A DNA stretch of 27,135 bases from NCBI GenBank assembly GCA_905236295.1, contig CAJOQF010000342.1:1-27135 (forward strand). The letters run 5' to 3'. The position numbers and the translations under genes are program-made. Source of the DNA: an uncultured Eubacterium sp. (GTDB lineage Bacteria; Bacillota; Clostridia; Lachnospirales; Lachnospiraceae). Each line of letters starts with the position of its first letter. The first letter of the stretch is position 1. This document shows, piece by piece, positions 1 to 8,004 of this stretch. The notes beneath the pieces were generated by a model, which was not told the origin of the DNA, made no database searches, and was given only the letters and a program-made list of their open reading frames with translations.

Positions 1-117
1 ATGGAACAAGTAGAGGCAAAAGAAAACCCCATTCCCCTCAAGAATGAGGGGTTAGGGGAGTTGAAGTGTCGCAGACATTTTTTTATTGGGAAAACTCAAT
101 TTACAGTATTTTCTTAA
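1..117 (+). other. Edge region; possible tail of an upstream gene
   Basis: A short open frame (38 codons, stop at 115-117) starts at the first base, so it may be the end of a gene outside the window. Its encoded sequence matches no family I recognise. It runs through a hairpin (arms CCCCTCA/TGAGGGG around 35-52) and through the terminator at 64-84, which argues that the real upstream gene ends earlier; the other two forward frames stop at 11-13 and 45-47. I assign no function. Confidence 0.2.
64..84 (+). terminator. Rho-independent terminator of an upstream unit
   Basis: The arms AAGTGTC and GACATTT can pair over 7 bp (one G-U pair) around a GCA loop and run into seven consecutive T. The stem is short, so strength is uncertain. 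It separates whatever lies left of the window from the DUF308 gene. Confidence 0.4.
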
Positions 118-144
118 CAAAAACTGATCGGGATATGATATAAT
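114..144 (+). promoter_or_regulatory. Promoter for the DUF308-glpK unit
   Basis: A perfect -10 box, TATAAT at 139-144, carries an extended TG one base upstream (136-137). A TTAACA at 114-119 could be the -35, with a long 19-bp spacer. The start codon follows about 50 nt later. Confidence 0.5.
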
Positions 145-194
145 AATAAAATCAATTGAACTATAAAGGTGATAAGTTATTAAGGAGGGAAATT

Positions 195-926
195 ATGCAA
201 AGAAAAATTAAATGGGATGTCATAATAATGGGTATTATCAGCGTCCTGATCGGTATCATACTTGTGGGATGGCCTGCGATAGCAGTGGGAGTATTTATCT
301 ACTTGCTCGGTGCTATACTTATAGCGGCAGGTGTGCTCACTATGATACGATTCTTCTCGAAAAATGAGGAGCGCAAGTTCCTAAAACTGTTGTTGGGACT
401 TATCCTCATAGCTATCGGTATCATCCTTATGGTCGCTCCGATCCAGGTGGAGCTTGCGATGTGTCTCGTATTCGGTATTATGCTTCTGGCAAACGGAATC
501 CAGGATCTTATCATGGCAATAGAGCTCAAGAGAAGAGGATTCCAGAATCAGGGTGTTATGATAGCGCTCTCGATCATCACCATGGTTCTTGCCATTATAC
601 TTCTTTCTAACCTGGCATTTACGTTTATTGCGATGACAATTATTGTAAGGATCATCGGTATATTTATAATATTCAACGGATTTGTAAGTATATTCTTTGC
701 CGGTGCAACAGCTTCAGTTGTCGAGAGAGCGGCAAACGCAGCTCAGAATGCTTTCAACTCAATGAATCAGGGTTTTGCAGGCGAGGAGTCAGGTGATGCT
801 GAAAACGGTTATGCGGAAGGCATGAAAAATACGCCTCACACTATTATAAAAGATGATGTTCAGGACGCTGATTTTACTGAGTTTTCAAATCAGCCGGATG
901 ACAATTCAGAGGATATCACGCAATAA
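195..926 (+). CDS. DUF308 / HdeD-like six-helix membrane protein
   Basis: A 243-residue integral membrane protein. Six hydrophobic stretches are visible (roughly residues 9-30, 33-55, 61-80, 85-105, 120-140 and 145-175), arranged as repeated helix pairs with small loops, which is the pattern of the DUF308/HdeD family. The last ~65 residues are soluble and acidic (many D, E, N) and probably cytoplasmic. The start at 195 is chosen because AAGGAGGG lies 5 nt upstream; an in-frame ATG at 156 lacks such a site. HdeD is linked to acid resistance in enterobacteria, but Firmicute members are mostly uncharacterised, so no specific role is claimed. glpK begins 23 nt downstream on the same strand, so the two are probably co-transcribed. 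Confidence 0.75.
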   Translation: MQRKIKWDVIIMGIISVLIGIILVGWPAIAVGVFIYLLGAILIAAGVLTMIRFFSKNEERKFLKLLLGLILIAIGIILMVAPIQVELAMCLVFGIMLLANGIQDLIMAIELKRRGFQNQGVMIALSIITMVLAIILLSNLAFTFIAMTIIVRIIGIFIIFNGFVSIFFAGATASVVERAANAAQNAFNSMNQGFAGEESGDAENGYAEGMKNTPHTIIKDDVQDADFTEFSNQPDDNSEDITQ

Positions 927-949
927 GCGACTTACAGAGGAGCGTATCA

Positions 950-2443
950 TTGGAAAAGTATATTATGGCACTTGATGCCGGAACGACGAGCAATCGCTGT
1001 ATAATATTTGATAAGCACGGTACTATAGTAAGCGTCGCACAAAAAGAATTCAGACAGATTTTCCCAAAGCCCGGCTGGGTGGAGCATGATGCGAATGAAA
1101 TCTGGTCAAACCAGTTGGGTGTAGCGGTCGAAGCCATGGCAAAGATCGGCATAAACGGAGAGCAGATTGCCGCCATAGGTGTAGCAAATCAGAGAGAGAC
1201 CGTGGTTATTTGGGACAAGAATACGGGCAACCCGATCTACAACGCTATAGTATGGCAGTGCAGGCGCACAGCCGATATGGCAAGCAGTCTTGAAAAGAAA
1301 GGTCTCTCGGACGAGTGGAAAAAGAAGACAGGACTAAAGATAGATGCATATTTTTCCGCTACGAAGATATGTTGGATGCTCGATAATGTGCCGGGAGCCA
1401 GGGAGGCAGCCAAGACGGGGAATCTTATTTTCGGCACGATAGAGACCTGGCTTATATGGAATCTCACCAAGGGAAAGGTGCACGTGACGGACTACTCAAA
1501 CGCGAGCCGCACGATGCTCTTTAACATCAATACCTTGGAGTGGGATAAGGATATCCTTAAAGAACTCGATATACCTGAGTGCATGCTTCCGAAGGCTGTA
1601 CTTTCAAGTCAGGTATACGGTGAGACGGATGCTTCACTCTTTGGAGTTCCGGTTCCGATAGCGGGCGCAGCAGGTGACCAGCAGGCAGCACTTTTTGGAC
1701 AGATCTGTTTCAACAAGGGAGAGGCGAAGAATACCTACGGGACAGGATGTTTTCTCCTTATGAACACGGGAAAGTCACCTGTTTTTTCAAAGAACGGTCT
1801 GGTGACCACTATTGCCTGGGGGTTGGACGGAGAAGTAAATTATGCCCTGGAGGGGTCCATATTTGTTGCGGGAGCTGCGATACAGTGGCTTCGCGATGAG
1901 ATGAGACTTATCGAGTCCGCCAGCGATTCGGAGTACATGGCAACCAAGGTCAATGACACCCACGGGTGCTATGTGGTGCCGGCATTTTCCGGATTGGGAG
2001 CCCCCCACTGGGATGCATACGCCAGAGGAACCATAGTCGGATTGACGCGTGGAGTCAACAAGAATCACATCATCCGGGCTACTCTTGAGTCTATAGCTTA
2101 TCAGGTGGTGGATATCGTCAAGGCGATGGAAGCTGATTCTGGCTTACATCTTCGCTCGCTTAAGGTAGACGGAGGCGCAGCAGCAAATAATTTCCTTCTG
2201 CAGACACAGGCTGATCTTTTGCAGACTCTTGTAAATCGCGCAGAGTGCGTTGAGGCAACGGCCGCAGGCGCCGCATATCTGGCGGGACTGGCGGTTGGAT
2301 TCTGGAAGAGCAAAGAGGAGCTTGTCAGAAACCAGATGATAGATCGCGCATTTCACCCGAAGATTGATGCGGGTGATGCCGCGGAGCGCATGAAGATGTG
2401 GGAGAAGGCAGTGGAGTACGCCAAAGGCTGGGCCAAAGAATAA
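950..2443 (+). CDS. glpK: Glycerol kinase
   Basis: A 497-residue FGGY-family kinase that phosphorylates glycerol with ATP to sn-glycerol 3-phosphate in the cytoplasm. The length is normal for GlpK. The N-terminus carries the nucleotide-binding DAGTTSNR motif, followed by the PGWVEHD segment typical of glycerol kinases. Further on are the [14 protein letters not shown] and NTYGTGCF motifs and the FGGY signature region ([10 protein letters not shown]...[11 protein letters not shown]). The start is a TTG at 950, supported by GAGGAG 7 nt upstream and by alignment of [13 protein letters not shown] with known GlpK N-termini; the later ATG at 965 would trim the conserved strand. No glpF or glpD is adjacent, so glycerol entry and onward oxidation must be encoded elsewhere. 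A strong terminator follows. Confidence 0.95.
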   Translation: MEKYIMALDAGTTSNRCIIFDKHGTIVSVAQKEFRQIFPKPGWVEHDANEIWSNQLGVAVEAMAKIGINGEQIAAIGVANQRETVVIWDKNTGNPIYNAIVWQCRRTADMASSLEKKGLSDEWKKKTGLKIDAYFSATKICWMLDNVPGAREAAKTGNLIFGTIETWLIWNLTKGKVHVTDYSNASRTMLFNINTLEWDKDILKELDIPECMLPKAVLSSQVYGETDASLFGVPVPIAGAAGDQQAALFGQICFNKGEAKNTYGTGCFLLMNTGKSPVFSKNGLVTTIAWGLDGEVNYALEGSIFVAGAAIQWLRDEMRLIESASDSEYMATKVNDTHGCYVVPAFSGLGAPHWDAYARGTIVGLTRGVNKNHIIRATLESIAYQVVDIVKAMEADSGLHLRSLKVDGGAAANNFLLQTQADLLQTLVNRAECVEATAAGAAYLAGLAVGFWKSKEELVRNQMIDRAFHPKIDAGDAAERMKMWEKAVEYAKGWAKE

Positions 2444-2472
2444 AATAATTATACATAAAATGGAAATTTTAA

Positions 2473-2503
2473 CCCCCCACGAGGCTTGTGGGGGGATTTT
2501 TGT
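2473..2503 (+). terminator. Rho-independent terminator after glpK
   Basis: Perfect 8-bp arms CCCCCCAC (2473-2480) and GTGGGGGG (2488-2495) enclose a 7-nt loop, followed by ATTTTTGTT. This is a strong intrinsic terminator between glpK and the transporter operon. Confidence 0.9.
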
Positions 2504-2547
2504 TGTGGTAGTTTCTTAACAGTAACAAAATTACTTGGAGGTAAAAA

Positions 2548-4143
2548 ATGAAAAAGAAATTATTAGCAATCATGTGTACGGTTGCCATGGGATTGGGTCT
2601 TATGGCAGGATGTGGGAAAACAGCCACAAATGAGCAGTCGTCTGCTACAGAAGGGCAGGATCAATCGTCTGCCGTCGAGACGACAACCGCGGGTGATACC
2701 CTCATCTACGGCAGTAACGATTACACCAGAATCAACCCGGCAATCGATGAGCACGGTGAGATAAACCTTCTGCTCTTTGATGGACTTACAGCACATGATG
2801 CTGACAACAATGTGGTTCCGGGACTGGCAGAAAAGTGGGATATAGATGATGAGAATAACACCTATACATTCCATTTGAGAGAAGGAGTAAAGTGGCATGA
2901 CGGAGAAGCGTTTAGCGCCGAAGATGTCAAGTTCACGATCGAGGCGATTATGAATCCGGACAATGAGTCGGAGATCGCATCAAACTACGAGGAAGTTGAG
3001 AGTATTACAGTTGAAGATGAAAATACAGTAACATTCAAACTCTCTGAGAAAAATGTCGCATTCCTTGACTATATGACTATAGGAATTCTCCCGAAGCATC
3101 TTCTTGAGGGCAAGGATATGCAGAATGATGATTATTTCAGAAATCCGGTTGGTACCGGCCCGTACAAGATGACAGAGTGGGTAGAGGGACAGAGTATAGC
3201 GCTTGAAGCTAATGAGGATTACTACAAGGGAGCACCGAAGATAAAGAATATTATCTTCAAGATCGTTGATGACGATAATGCAAAGGCGCTTCAGCTTCAG
3301 TCGGGTGAGATAAACTTCGCAAAGATCACACCGAAGGATGCACAGTCGCTTGCCGACAAGGACGGATATAAAGTATATAACATGAAGACTTCCGACTACC
3401 GCGGAATCATGTACAACTTCAATAATCAGTTCTGGAAGGACAATGCAGATATTATTCCGGCCATCAACTACGCTATAGACCGTCAGGCAATGGTAGATTC
3501 GGTTCTTCTGGGAGACGGAATCGTGGGATACGGTCCGCTTCAGAGAAACGTTTACAATGACGAATCAACAGATATCTGGAGTTACGATCCCGATAAGTCA
3601 AAGGAGATCATCGAGGCGGCGGGATGGACACTCGGAGATGACGGAATCTATGAGAAGAACGGAACAAAGCTTTCATTTACCGTCAACTGCAAAGAGGGAG
3701 ATCAGGTAAGGGCCGATCTTGCTGCAATTGCCAGCCAGCAGCTCAAAGAAGTCGGAGTTGAGTTGAAAGTAAATGTTACTTCGGACATTGACTGGGAAAA
3801 TCAGGAAGCCTTCCTTATCGGTTGGGGAAGCCCGTTTGATGCAGATGATCACACCTGGAAGGTATTCGGAACAGGTAAGGGAAGTAACTTCAATTCTTAC
3901 TCAGACAAGAATGTCGATAAGGCATTGAAGAAGGCAAGACAGACGGATGACACTGAAAAGAGAGCTGAGTATTACTCAGAGTTCTTAAAGGCGATCAACG
4001 AGAATCCGCCATATACATTTTTCTGTTATGTTGATGTTGATTATGTATCTAATGTTGGTATTTCTGGAATCACAACGGAGACAATTCTCGGACATCACGG
4101 TGTAGGTATTTTCTGGAACGTAGGGGAATGGACACTTGAATGA
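2548..4143 (+). CDS. ABC transporter substrate-binding lipoprotein, family 5 (peptide/nickel type)
   Basis: A 531-residue extracytoplasmic solute-binding protein of the SBP_bac_5 family (DppA/OppA/NikA). The first 21 residues are a lipoprotein signal peptide (KKK, hydrophobic core, lipobox LMAGC) with Cys22 as the lipidation site, followed by a low-complexity S/T/E/Q linker. The mature part shows family features: an 'NPAIDEHG...LFDGL' start, 'FHLREGVKWHDGEAFSAEDVKFTIE' (about residues 112-132) and 'NPVGTGPYKMTEW'. GGAGG lies 8 nt before the ATG. It overlaps the following ATPase gene by 8 nt, so it heads a transporter operon. Cargo is most likely peptides; nickel or another ligand cannot be excluded, and the larB gene beyond the operon makes nickel worth considering. 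Confidence 0.9.
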   Translation: MKKKLLAIMCTVAMGLGLMAGCGKTATNEQSSATEGQDQSSAVETTTAGDTLIYGSNDYTRINPAIDEHGEINLLLFDGLTAHDADNNVVPGLAEKWDIDDENNTYTFHLREGVKWHDGEAFSAEDVKFTIEAIMNPDNESEIASNYEEVESITVEDENTVTFKLSEKNVAFLDYMTIGILPKHLLEGKDMQNDDYFRNPVGTGPYKMTEWVEGQSIALEANEDYYKGAPKIKNIIFKIVDDDNAKALQLQSGEINFAKITPKDAQSLADKDGYKVYNMKTSDYRGIMYNFNNQFWKDNADIIPAINYAIDRQAMVDSVLLGDGIVGYGPLQRNVYNDESTDIWSYDPDKSKEIIEAAGWTLGDDGIYEKNGTKLSFTVNCKEGDQVRADLAAIASQQLKEVGVELKVNVTSDIDWENQEAFLIGWGSPFDADDHTWKVFGTGKGSNFNSYSDKNVDKALKKARQTDDTEKRAEYYSEFLKAINENPPYTFFCYVDVDYVSNVGISGITTETILGHHGVGIFWNVGEWTLE

Positions 4144-5809
4144 TCTTTACGAAACAACCAATGATTTAGCAATTTTTATACAGAATCTCTCAGTCACGCT
4201 ATATGCTGAAGACGAAGAGATCCACGCAGTGAGAAATCTCGCTCTGTCGTTAAGACGGGGCGAGATACTTGCGATTGTAGGAGAATCGGGAAGTGGAAAG
4301 ACCATGGTGTGCAGAAGCATCATGGGTCTTTTGCCGAAGACGGCTAAGATTACAAGCGGGAGCATTGTAGTGGAAGGAAAAGAAATCAGCAAAATGTCAG
4401 AATCACAGCTGTGCACGCTGCGCGGTGATGTGATGTCAATGGTATTCCAGGATCCGATGACATCGCTCGATCCGACCATGACTATCGGAAAGCAGATAGG
4501 GAATGTTATGCGTGTGCATAAAAAAATGAAGGACAGGCAGGCTATCAAAAAAAGGGTGATAGAACTTATGGAGATTGTGGGTATCGACAGGGCACAGGAG
4601 AGATATGCCCAATATCCATGGCAACTGTCCGGCGGAATGAGGCAGAGATGTGTTATTGCCGCTGCGCTAAGTTGCAGCCCGAAGGTTCTTATTGCTGATG
4701 AGCCTACAACTGCGCTTGATGTGACTGTTCAGGCTAACATACTGAAAATAATAAGTGATATCCGCGACAAATTGGGAGTCAGCATACTTTTTATTACTCA
4801 TGATCTCGGGGTTGTTGCGGGCATTGCTGACAGGGTTGCGATCATGCAAAACGGTGAGATAGTTGAATGCGGAAATGCTGCTGATATATATGAGAATCCC
4901 AAGCATGAATATACGAGACAGCTTATGGATGCATTGCCGGCAAACGCACAAAAGCCTGAGATTTCAGCGTTTTTAGAGGACAAGAACATTCTGGACGTCA
5001 AAAGCGTATCCCACTATTTTAAACTGGGACGAAAAGATTTCATATCAGCGGTAAACGATGTTTCGTTCAGTGTGAAAAAGGGAGAGATTTTTTCTATTGT
5101 CGGGGAGTCGGGATCCGGTAAGTCTACCCTTGCGCGATGTGTTCTTGGAATGTATGAGCCGACCGCGGGAGAAATCTGTTATGACGGCATTACACTGAAT
5201 CCAAAGGGGAGAGGTATACCTGGAGATGAAAAAAGGAGGATCTCAAAGGAAGTAAGGATCATTTCGCAGGACAGCGCTGCAGCACTGAATCCTCATATGA
5301 CGGTCAGAGAAGTTATAGCCGAGCCACTTAACATTCACAATATGTTTAAGACAAAACGACAGATGAATGAGTATATCGAAGAGATGCTTGACGAGGTTGG
5401 TCTTTCCAGGTCTCTTATGGAGAGACCCGTAACCATGCTTTCGGGTGGTCAGAGGCAGAGGGTCAGCATCGCAAGGGCGTTTGCCTCGCAGCCGAAGCTT
5501 CTTGTTGCGGATGAACCACTTGCGTCTTTGGATGTCACAATGCAGATGCAGATAGTGCAGCTGTTTTTGCATCTGATAAGGGAACATGATGCAAGTATGC
5601 TCTTTATAGCGCATGACCTCTCGATGGTGAGATTCTTAAGCACAAGGGTAGGCGTTATGTACAAGGGAGAACTCGTCGAAGTGGGAGATACGGAAGAGAT
5701 ATTTAATAATCCCAAGCATCCGTATACAAAGAGTCTTATAGATGCGATGCCGCTTCCAAATCCGGAGCGTGAGAAAGAAAAATTAAGGCTTTTAAAGGAG
5801 GGAGCATGA
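4136..5809 (+). CDS. Fused two-domain ABC transporter ATPase (DppD-DppF type)
   Basis: A 557-residue protein joining the two ATPases that are usually separate in Dpp/Opp/Nik importers. Domain 1 has Walker A GESGSGKT (49-56), signature LSGGMRQR (164-171), Walker B LIADEP and H-loop His222. Domain 2 has Walker A GESGSGKST (323-331), LSGGQRQR (435-442), LVADEP (456-461) and His493. Both sites look intact. Each domain ends with the oligopeptide-type tail 'NPKHEYTRQLMDALP' or 'NPKHPYTKSLIDAMP'. The start is a TTG at 4136, 8 nt inside the preceding gene, with AGGGGA 8 nt upstream; no in-frame ATG lies nearby. It energises import through the two permeases encoded next, and its stop overlaps the next ATG (ATGA). 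Confidence 0.9.
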   Translation: MNDLYETTNDLAIFIQNLSVTLYAEDEEIHAVRNLALSLRRGEILAIVGESGSGKTMVCRSIMGLLPKTAKITSGSIVVEGKEISKMSESQLCTLRGDVMSMVFQDPMTSLDPTMTIGKQIGNVMRVHKKMKDRQAIKKRVIELMEIVGIDRAQERYAQYPWQLSGGMRQRCVIAAALSCSPKVLIADEPTTALDVTVQANILKIISDIRDKLGVSILFITHDLGVVAGIADRVAIMQNGEIVECGNAADIYENPKHEYTRQLMDALPANAQKPEISAFLEDKNILDVKSVSHYFKLGRKDFISAVNDVSFSVKKGEIFSIVGESGSGKSTLARCVLGMYEPTAGEICYDGITLNPKGRGIPGDEKRRISKEVRIISQDSAAALNPHMTVREVIAEPLNIHNMFKTKRQMNEYIEEMLDEVGLSRSLMERPVTMLSGGQRQRVSIARAFASQPKLLVADEPLASLDVTMQMQIVQLFLHLIREHDASMLFIAHDLSMVRFLSTRVGVMYKGELVEVGDTEEIFNNPKHPYTKSLIDAMPLPNPEREKEKLRLLKEGA

Positions 5810-6825
5810 GTCGGAAAAAGCAACTTATAAAAACAATAATTAAAAAACTCATAATATTTGTTATTTCGATTTTTGCCCTATCCGTTATCGTTTTTGCAAT
5901 GTCGAGGGTGGCGCCGGGAGACCCGCTTGTCTCATATTACGGGGACAGGGCGGAGAGAATGAGCACTGAGGAGAGAGCGCATGCAATGCACAGACTCGGG
6001 CTTGACGGAAGCCTTCCGAAACAGTATGTATCGTGGCTTGAGAATGCGTTTAAGGGGGATTTTGGAGAGTCATTTAAGTATAAACAGGATGTACTTGAAG
6101 TGATAGGAGGAAGGCTTGTAAACACTCTGATACTTGGAGGGATAGGTTTTGTGCTCACCTTCTTTTTTGCTCTTTTACTTGGAATACTCTGTGCTTTTTT
6201 CGAGGGTGGTTTTATAGATACGGTAATCTGCAAGATTGGAACAGTCACAAGCTGCATACCTGAATTTTGGCTGTCGTTAGTGTTTATTCTTATCTTTTCG
6301 GTGACCTTTCACCTGCTCCCGAGCAGTGGAGCATTTGGAATCGGTGAGGCGGACAGTGTATTAAGTAGGATCACACATATGATCCTTCCGCTTGCCGTGA
6401 TAGTGCTTAGTCACTTATGGTACTATGCCTATATGTTCAGAAACAAACTGCTTGATGAAAAGCGAAAGGACTATGTTCTGTTTGCCAGAAGTACGGGACT
6501 TACGAAGAGACAGGTTATGTTTCGCCACTGTGTAAGGAATATGCTGCCGGCGTATATAAGTATAATGGCGATATCTTTAAACCATGTGCTTGAGGGGACC
6601 TACATCGTGGAGATGGTGTATTCTTATCCGGGCATAGGAACGCTGTCGTTTGAGAGTGCAAAATACCACGATTACAATATGCTGATGGTGCTTGTTGTGA
6701 TAATGGGTGTAATAGTGATCCTCGGAAATATTATCGGACAGATCATCAGTGAAAATATCGATCACAGGATCAAGGAGACTGTTGTGTTCGAGGATACGGA
6801 GGTGCTTGCGGATGAAAAAGCATAA
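5806..6825 (+). CDS. ABC transporter permease, DppB/OppB type
   Basis: A 339-residue inner-membrane permease of the binding-protein-dependent transport family. An N-terminal helix (about residues 13-35) is followed by 'SRVAPGDPL', typical of DppB/NikB. About five more hydrophobic segments follow, and the EAA-type cytoplasmic loop that contacts the ATPase is seen as 'ARSTGLTKRQVMFRHCVRNMLP'. The ATG overlaps the ATPase stop (ATGA), so the genes are translationally coupled. It should form the transmembrane heterodimer with the product of the next gene. The peptide versus nickel preference cannot be read from this subunit. Confidence 0.92.
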   Translation: MSRKKQLIKTIIKKLIIFVISIFALSVIVFAMSRVAPGDPLVSYYGDRAERMSTEERAHAMHRLGLDGSLPKQYVSWLENAFKGDFGESFKYKQDVLEVIGGRLVNTLILGGIGFVLTFFFALLLGILCAFFEGGFIDTVICKIGTVTSCIPEFWLSLVFILIFSVTFHLLPSSGAFGIGEADSVLSRITHMILPLAVIVLSHLWYYAYMFRNKLLDEKRKDYVLFARSTGLTKRQVMFRHCVRNMLPAYISIMAISLNHVLEGTYIVEMVYSYPGIGTLSFESAKYHDYNMLMVLVVIMGVIVILGNIIGQIISENIDHRIKETVVFEDTEVLADEKA

Positions 6826-7633
6826 AGGTATACCAATCGTATCAATCGTACTACTCTTGATGGTTATCCTCGGATGTGTTTTTGCGGGACTTATCATGAA
6901 CCATGATCCGGTGTACATGGATCTTGCAAACTATAACGTGCCTCCGGGAAAAGAATTCTATTTCGGAACGGACAGTCTCGGCAGAGATATTTTTTCCATG
7001 ATATGGTATGGAGGCAGGAGTTCACTGCTTATCGGATTCCTGGCGACGTTGATTTCAACAGCCATAGCGGTCATTTACGGGACAATCAGCGGAATTGCCG
7101 GGATGGTCGTAGATGATATAATGATGAGATTTACGGAGATACTGTTAAGCATTCCGGGCATTCTTTTGATAATCTTTGTGCAGGCAATTATCGGGAAACA
7201 AAACATTGTTGCAATATCGATAATAATCGGTCTGACGGGATGGATGAGCGTTGCAAAAATGGTACGGACTGAAGTGAAGCTCATTCGCACGCAGGAGTAT
7301 GTTCTTGTATCAAAACAGATGGGTGGCGGATTTTTCCATGTGCTGCGCAAACATTATCTTCCGAATTTCATTTCTGCAATAATGTTTATGGTCGTAATGA
7401 ACATCAGGGGAGCGATAGTTGCGGAATCAACATTGAGCTTTCTGGGACTCGGCCTCCCGATAGAGGTGATATCCTGGGGAAGTATGCTGAGCCTTTCCGA
7501 AAAAGCACTTACATCAAACTCGTGGTGGGTGATACTGATCCCTGGAATCTTCCTTGTGATAACACTGATGTGTATCACGAATATCGGAAATTATATACGA
7601 AACAGAATGAATCGCGGAGAGAGTCATATATAA
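6812..7633 (+). CDS. ABC transporter permease, DppC/OppC type
   Basis: A 273-residue permease, second half of the transmembrane channel. An N-terminal helix is followed by the DppC/NikC hallmark 'FGTDSLGRDIFSMIWYGGRSSL', several further membrane segments, and the EAA loop 'VSKQMGGGFFHVLRKHYLPN'. The start at 6812 (MKKHKG) is preferred: GGAGGT sits 8 nt upstream, and a longer in-frame start at 6749 would add an arginine-rich extension deep inside the upstream gene. It overlaps the DppB-type gene by 14 nt. It is the last gene of the transporter operon. Confidence 0.92.
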   Translation: MKKHKGIPIVSIVLLLMVILGCVFAGLIMNHDPVYMDLANYNVPPGKEFYFGTDSLGRDIFSMIWYGGRSSLLIGFLATLISTAIAVIYGTISGIAGMVVDDIMMRFTEILLSIPGILLIIFVQAIIGKQNIVAISIIIGLTGWMSVAKMVRTEVKLIRTQEYVLVSKQMGGGFFHVLRKHYLPNFISAIMFMVVMNIRGAIVAESTLSFLGLGLPIEVISWGSMLSLSEKALTSNSWWVILIPGIFLVITLMCITNIGNYIRNRMNRGESHI

Positions 7634-7635
7634 AC

Positions 7636-7650
7636 TGGCACGGTATTTGC
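7636..7650 (+). promoter_or_regulatory. Perfect-consensus sigma-54 (-24/-12) promoter
   Basis: The sequence TGGCACGGTATTTGC fits the RpoN-holoenzyme consensus TGGCAC-N5-TTGC at all ten fixed positions with exact spacing. It begins 3 nt after the stop codon of the DppC-type gene. The expected start of transcription is near 7662, 30 nt before a Rho-independent hairpin. The rpoN gene itself lies about 1.3 kb downstream. No enhancer-binding activator gene is visible in the window. Confidence 0.6.
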
Positions 7651-7661
7651 TCTATATAATG

Positions 7662-7725
7662 ACAGAACTTGCATCCATATAAACCAATCAAAAAGACCGG
7701 GGACTGGAGCTCCTCGGTCTTTTAA
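7662..7725 (+). ncRNA. Possible short sigma-54-dependent RNA (promoter to terminator)
   Basis: If the sigma-54 site at 7636-7650 works, transcription starts near 7662 and meets the intrinsic terminator at 7692-7723, giving an RNA of about 60-65 nt: a short unpaired 5' segment plus the terminator hairpin. No start codon with a ribosome binding site is seen in it. Alternatives are an attenuated leader for the downstream larB region, or a chance promoter match with the hairpin simply ending the transporter operon. This is inference from layout alone. Confidence 0.3.
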
Positions 7726-7771
7726 TTAAAGAATGAAAGTATAACTTATAACCATTATTTCCTTCCAGCAT
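7688..7771 (-). CDS. Possible 27-residue small ORF with strong ribosome binding site
   Basis: On the minus strand an AAGGAGGG sequence (7777-7784) sits 5 nt before an ATG that opens a 27-codon frame. The frame runs through the terminator hairpin and its stop codon follows the T-run. The product (MLEGNNGYKLYFHSLIK..., rich in K, R and S near the end) is not recognisable. It could be a small protein, a leader peptide, or the stub of a decayed gene whose start region survived. No convincing minus-strand promoter is seen. Confidence 0.25.
   Translation of the reverse strand: MLEGNNGYKLYFHSLIKRPRSSSPRSF
7692..7725 (+). terminator. Rho-independent terminator of the transporter operon
   Basis: Arms AAAGACCGGGGA (7692-7703) and TCCTCGGTCTTT (7711-7722) pair over 12 bp with one G-U pair, with a 7-nt loop and a short T-run. 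The A-run on the left means it can also act on the minus strand. Confidence 0.85.
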
Positions 7772-7806
7772 AAATACCCTCCTTAATAGATGATGTATAC
7801 ATACAT

Positions 7807-7843
7807 TGTGTTAAAAATTTATCCCCCATGGGAGGTTAACACA
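7807..7843. repeat. Inverted repeat in the larB upstream region
   Basis: Perfect 8-bp arms TGTGTTAA (7807-7814) and TTAACACA (7836-7843) flank a 21-nt centre holding the smaller palindrome CCCATGGG. It lies upstream of the larB -10 box and upstream of the minus-strand small ORF. It could be a regulator binding site; there is no T-run to suggest termination. Confidence 0.4.
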
Positions 7844-7948
7844 GTTTCATATTTTACCATGTTTAGTGCAGGCTGTAAATGTTTTGTTTTAGTTTTGCAA
7901 CCCATTGATATTTGTCAGAATAGGCATGATTATTGCTGTTATATAGTG

Positions 7949-7954
7949 TATAAT
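7949..7954 (+). promoter_or_regulatory. Candidate -10 box for larB
   Basis: A perfect TATAAT lies about 50 nt before the larB start. No good -35 is present at 16-18 bp spacing (ATGATT at 7926-7931 is the best placed), so this would be a weak or activated promoter. The rest of 7726-7945 is AT-rich and holds only the small minus-strand frame and the inverted repeat described here. Confidence 0.35.
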
Positions 7955-8004
7955 CTGATTTAGAGTCGCAAAGCTCGGAATCTGTAAAAGTAATGGAGGC
8001 AGTT

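Noticed and set aside
950..2443. ATG at 965 as the start of glycerol kinase
   Set aside because: It would remove residues of the conserved first strand, and the Shine-Dalgarno spacing fits the TTG at 950.
2504..2547. Promoter for the transporter operon after the glpK terminator
   Set aside because: Only about 44 nt separate the terminator from the start codon, and I could not find a -35/-10 pair of acceptable quality.
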